DNA of 64,000 bases from Sycobia sp. Sy_11 (lineage: Eukaryota; Arthropoda; Insecta; Hymenoptera; Epichrysomallidae), in NCBI GenBank assembly GCA_018907035.1, contig JACCIC010000001.1:7163501-7227500 (forward strand), written 5' to 3'. The translations under genes were made by a program, and so were the position numbers. The notes beneath the pieces are model-generated. The model had not been told where the DNA came from and ran no database searches. It saw only the letters and a list, made by a program, of their open reading frames with translations. Positions 62,097-64,000 of this stretch are shown one piece after another. Positions within the stretch are counted from its first letter, which is position 1. Every line of letters starts with the position of its first letter.

Positions 62097-62965
62097 AATG
62101 GAATATACAGTGTCCAAATAAATTTAAAAAATCAAAAAAATAAAAAATGTTATAATTTCAGATTATGTATATAAAAATTTTAAATTTCTTTATTTAAATT
62201 TTAGCTTTGAAAACAGAACAAGTTATTGGGGGCTACCGTGCTTACGAAGCAAACCATAAACATCACGTTGCAATAGTAGGAAAATATAATAGGTCTGATA
62301 TACGGCATTTACTTTGTAGTGGATGCATTATCGGGGAGTTTCATATATTATCAGCTTCACATTGTTTTTTTACGAAATTCTCCCATAAATTGAAAAAAGT
62401 TGCATTTTTCGTCTTAGCAGGTTCAATAGAATTTACAACCTATAGTCCAGTTGGAAATCCAATTGTGAAAGTTTACGTAGCTGGTTACGACTATGAACAA
62501 TATAGCAATGACTTAGCAGTTTCAAAGGTAAATCCTCTGTAGTAATTAAATTATGCAATTTTATAGAACTGCATACTCATATTTACACACGTGCAGTATA
62601 ATATCTGAATGCAATTGTAGTTTACAAATACATGATTAAAAAATAATTCATTTTAGTTAAAATACGGTTTAGGATTGAATCTTAATCCAAATGTGGCTAG
62701 TCTTGAAGTACCATATCCATACCAAGTGTATGGAAAGTCAGGAATCGTGGCTGGATACGGATACACTGTTTACGATCGTGAGAAACATATAGGAACAACA
62801 CAATTACGAATTCCCATAGATGCTACTATGAATTTAACTTATGCAGCTGTTGAAATTTCTGATGATCAAGATTGTACAAATGCTTACAGTTTCATTAACA
62901 ATTTAATTCAATTATGTGGAGTAATAAAACCTGATATGCGATATGAACATCGGGGACTTTGCACG
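60606..62965 (+). CDS. SPH-C: secreted S1A serine protease homologue (3' end beyond window)
   Basis: Visible exons are 60606-60669, 62205-62527 and 62657-62965, phases 1, 0 and 0, giving the first 232 residues. Exon 3 ends GLC-Thr at a gttagt donor, exactly where the others splice to the GDGGAPL exon. That last exon is not found in the remaining 1 kb, so the Ser/Gly state is unknown. Exon 1 is a signal peptide. The propeptide ends KTEQ before VIGGY (V28), so there is no basic activation residue. His74 (SASHC) and Asp124 (NDLAV) are intact. The extra cysteine (CSGC) is present. Exon 3 carries VAGYGYTVYD and LCGVIKPDMRYEHRGLC. It is more like SPH-B in exon 3 (TQLRIP, INLTYA/MNLTYA) and like SPH-A in CSGC. 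The reading frames are intact. Confidence 0.88.
61908..61972. repeat. 27-bp stem hairpin in SPH-C intron 1
   Basis: The arm ctactgtcaattgttgaaa pairs almost perfectly with tttcaacaattcacagtag around a loop of about three bases. Weaker pairing (actggttc and gatcagt) continues outward. A later piece, aactgacagtagg near 62,000, partly repeats the arm. It is probably a small palindromic MITE. Confidence 0.55.
62046..62095. repeat. (AT)n microsatellite in SPH-C intron 1
   Basis: About 48 bases of TA, 110 bases upstream of exon 2. Confidence 0.95.
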
Positions 62966-64000
62966 GTTAGTTATTATCTTAATAAAATATTATATTTGAT
63001 GACTGATGTGCAAGTTGATCATTTACCTCGTGAGGTACTTGACGCTTGAGTGCAGCGAAGGAGTTAAGCCTAAAAAGGTAAATAATGAATTTGCACACTA
63101 TGTTTGCTCAATATTTAACATTACGAGTGCCGAAGATTGTGTTTAGGTGAAAGTGATATGCAAATAAATTTATTCATAAAAACCACAAATAAGCATAGGT
63201 GTTTAAATATATTGAATGGCATCGAAGAATTATTATCTGTTAAAAACAATCACTACTCTACTTATGCAGAAAAATATTTTCAAGTTTTTAGGCTACCGTC
63301 CAACATTTTAGGCTTTATTAATTCTGCCGCAAGAATTTTAATACAGCCGTTTTCAATTCGATTATAAAATTTAGTTTAAATTAATAAAGAATCTGTTGGA
63401 ATTAATCAAAGAAAATATATTATGTATAAAGTTTTTAAACTTGTGTTTATTAATAAAATGTAAAGCATTCAGTTTTCTGTTTAATCAACGTTTTTAAAAA
63501 ACTCTAAAATACGTAAAACAGATTTGAATAAATTGAACTAAATATTGTACAAATAATAGTTGTTTTTGTAACATTTAGAGTTGTTACATGATCACTTCGT
63601 ATTACTAGTACTTTTCAACAACCAACGAAATGTTGAATACACTATATGAAAGGTAATATTTTTTAAAGACCATTAATATACGCATATATTTCTATATACA
63701 GAGAAATTTCGAAACTTCTTCATATGTATTATGACCATCGAATTATCACATTCAGCTAGCTGTTAAAAATTTTATCAACTTCTCACCATTTTGCTACAGA
63801 ACATTTCATATGAATATCAGCCATGCACGTATTCATAAAATGTCTGTATTAACATATTTCATAAAGCTTCATCAATATGACTCCTAAAAAATGAAAGCCC
63901 ATACAAACCATATTTGAAAATTCTCTCGGCACAGCTCGCATTTATGCATGCATGCTCGCGTGCATATTATGCGTATATGTGTATTTTGCAATTGGAAAGA
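62966..64000. other. Presumed SPH-C intron 3, running off the window
   Basis: After the exon 3 donor no sequence resembling the conserved last exon appears. A frame of 76 codons at 63,137-63,367 has no recognisable motif. In SPH-A and SPH-B this intron is 1,027 and 450 bp, so the last exon probably lies just to the right, or has been lost. Confidence 0.5.

Noticed and set aside
63137..63367. 76-codon frame after SPH-C exon 3, considered as its last exon
   Set aside because: It lacks the GDGGAPL block and any similarity to the last exons of SPH-A and SPH-B.

Overview
This window is an AT-rich stretch of an animal nuclear genome, most likely an insect and probably a hymenopteran (ant or wasp). 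I infer this from small genes with GT-AG introns, a complete insect-type twisted gastrulation gene, insect-style S1A serine protease homologues, many decayed mariner copies, R1-clade LINE fragments, and dense (AT)n, (GA)n/(CT)n and (GT)n microsatellites. No bacterial features, CRISPR arrays, rRNA genes or convincing tRNA genes were seen. The taxonomic call is inference only.

Layout. 1-720 is a CpG-rich non-coding block, followed by AT-rich DNA with long microsatellites, a hairpin MITE and a decayed R1-type LINE on the minus strand (about 4.05-5.93 kb). 8.2-9.85 kb holds a LINE reverse-transcriptase scrap and a foldback element. 11,817-13,329 is a three-exon, apparently intact twisted gastrulation (tsg) gene encoding a 246-residue secreted BMP modulator. 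13.3-20 kb is gene-poor. A deleted mariner lies at 20.1-20.9 kb.

The main gene content is a same-strand family of three serine protease homologues, here called SPH-A (22,024-26,799), SPH-B (32,339-41,977) and SPH-C (60,606 to beyond the right edge). They share one architecture: a 64-nt signal-peptide exon, then introns of phase 1, 0 and 0. They keep the catalytic His and Asp, but in the two copies whose last exon is visible the catalytic Ser is Gly (GDGGAPL for GDSGGPL). They are therefore predicted pseudoproteases. They also share an extra cysteine three residues after C42, giving an odd cysteine count, and a conserved tail beyond the protease fold. SPH-B has a 6.9-kb second intron where SPH-A and SPH-C have 79 and 129 bp. 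It is filled with microsatellites, a hairpin of about 630 bp, a TTAA-ended MITE and a Ty3/Gypsy pol remnant.

The 42-60 kb gap between SPH-B and SPH-C is a transposon graveyard. It holds a TTAA-ended element sharing ends with the intron MITE, a GC-rich LTR element with one recognisable 266-bp LTR, two mariner copies of one family in opposite orientation, a minus-strand mariner of the same family as the 20-kb copy, a tRNA-like SINE candidate and another R1-like reverse-transcriptase fragment. The likely functional content is tsg, the SPH array and perhaps one small secreted-peptide reading frame at 55.5 kb; most of the rest is decayed mobile DNA.
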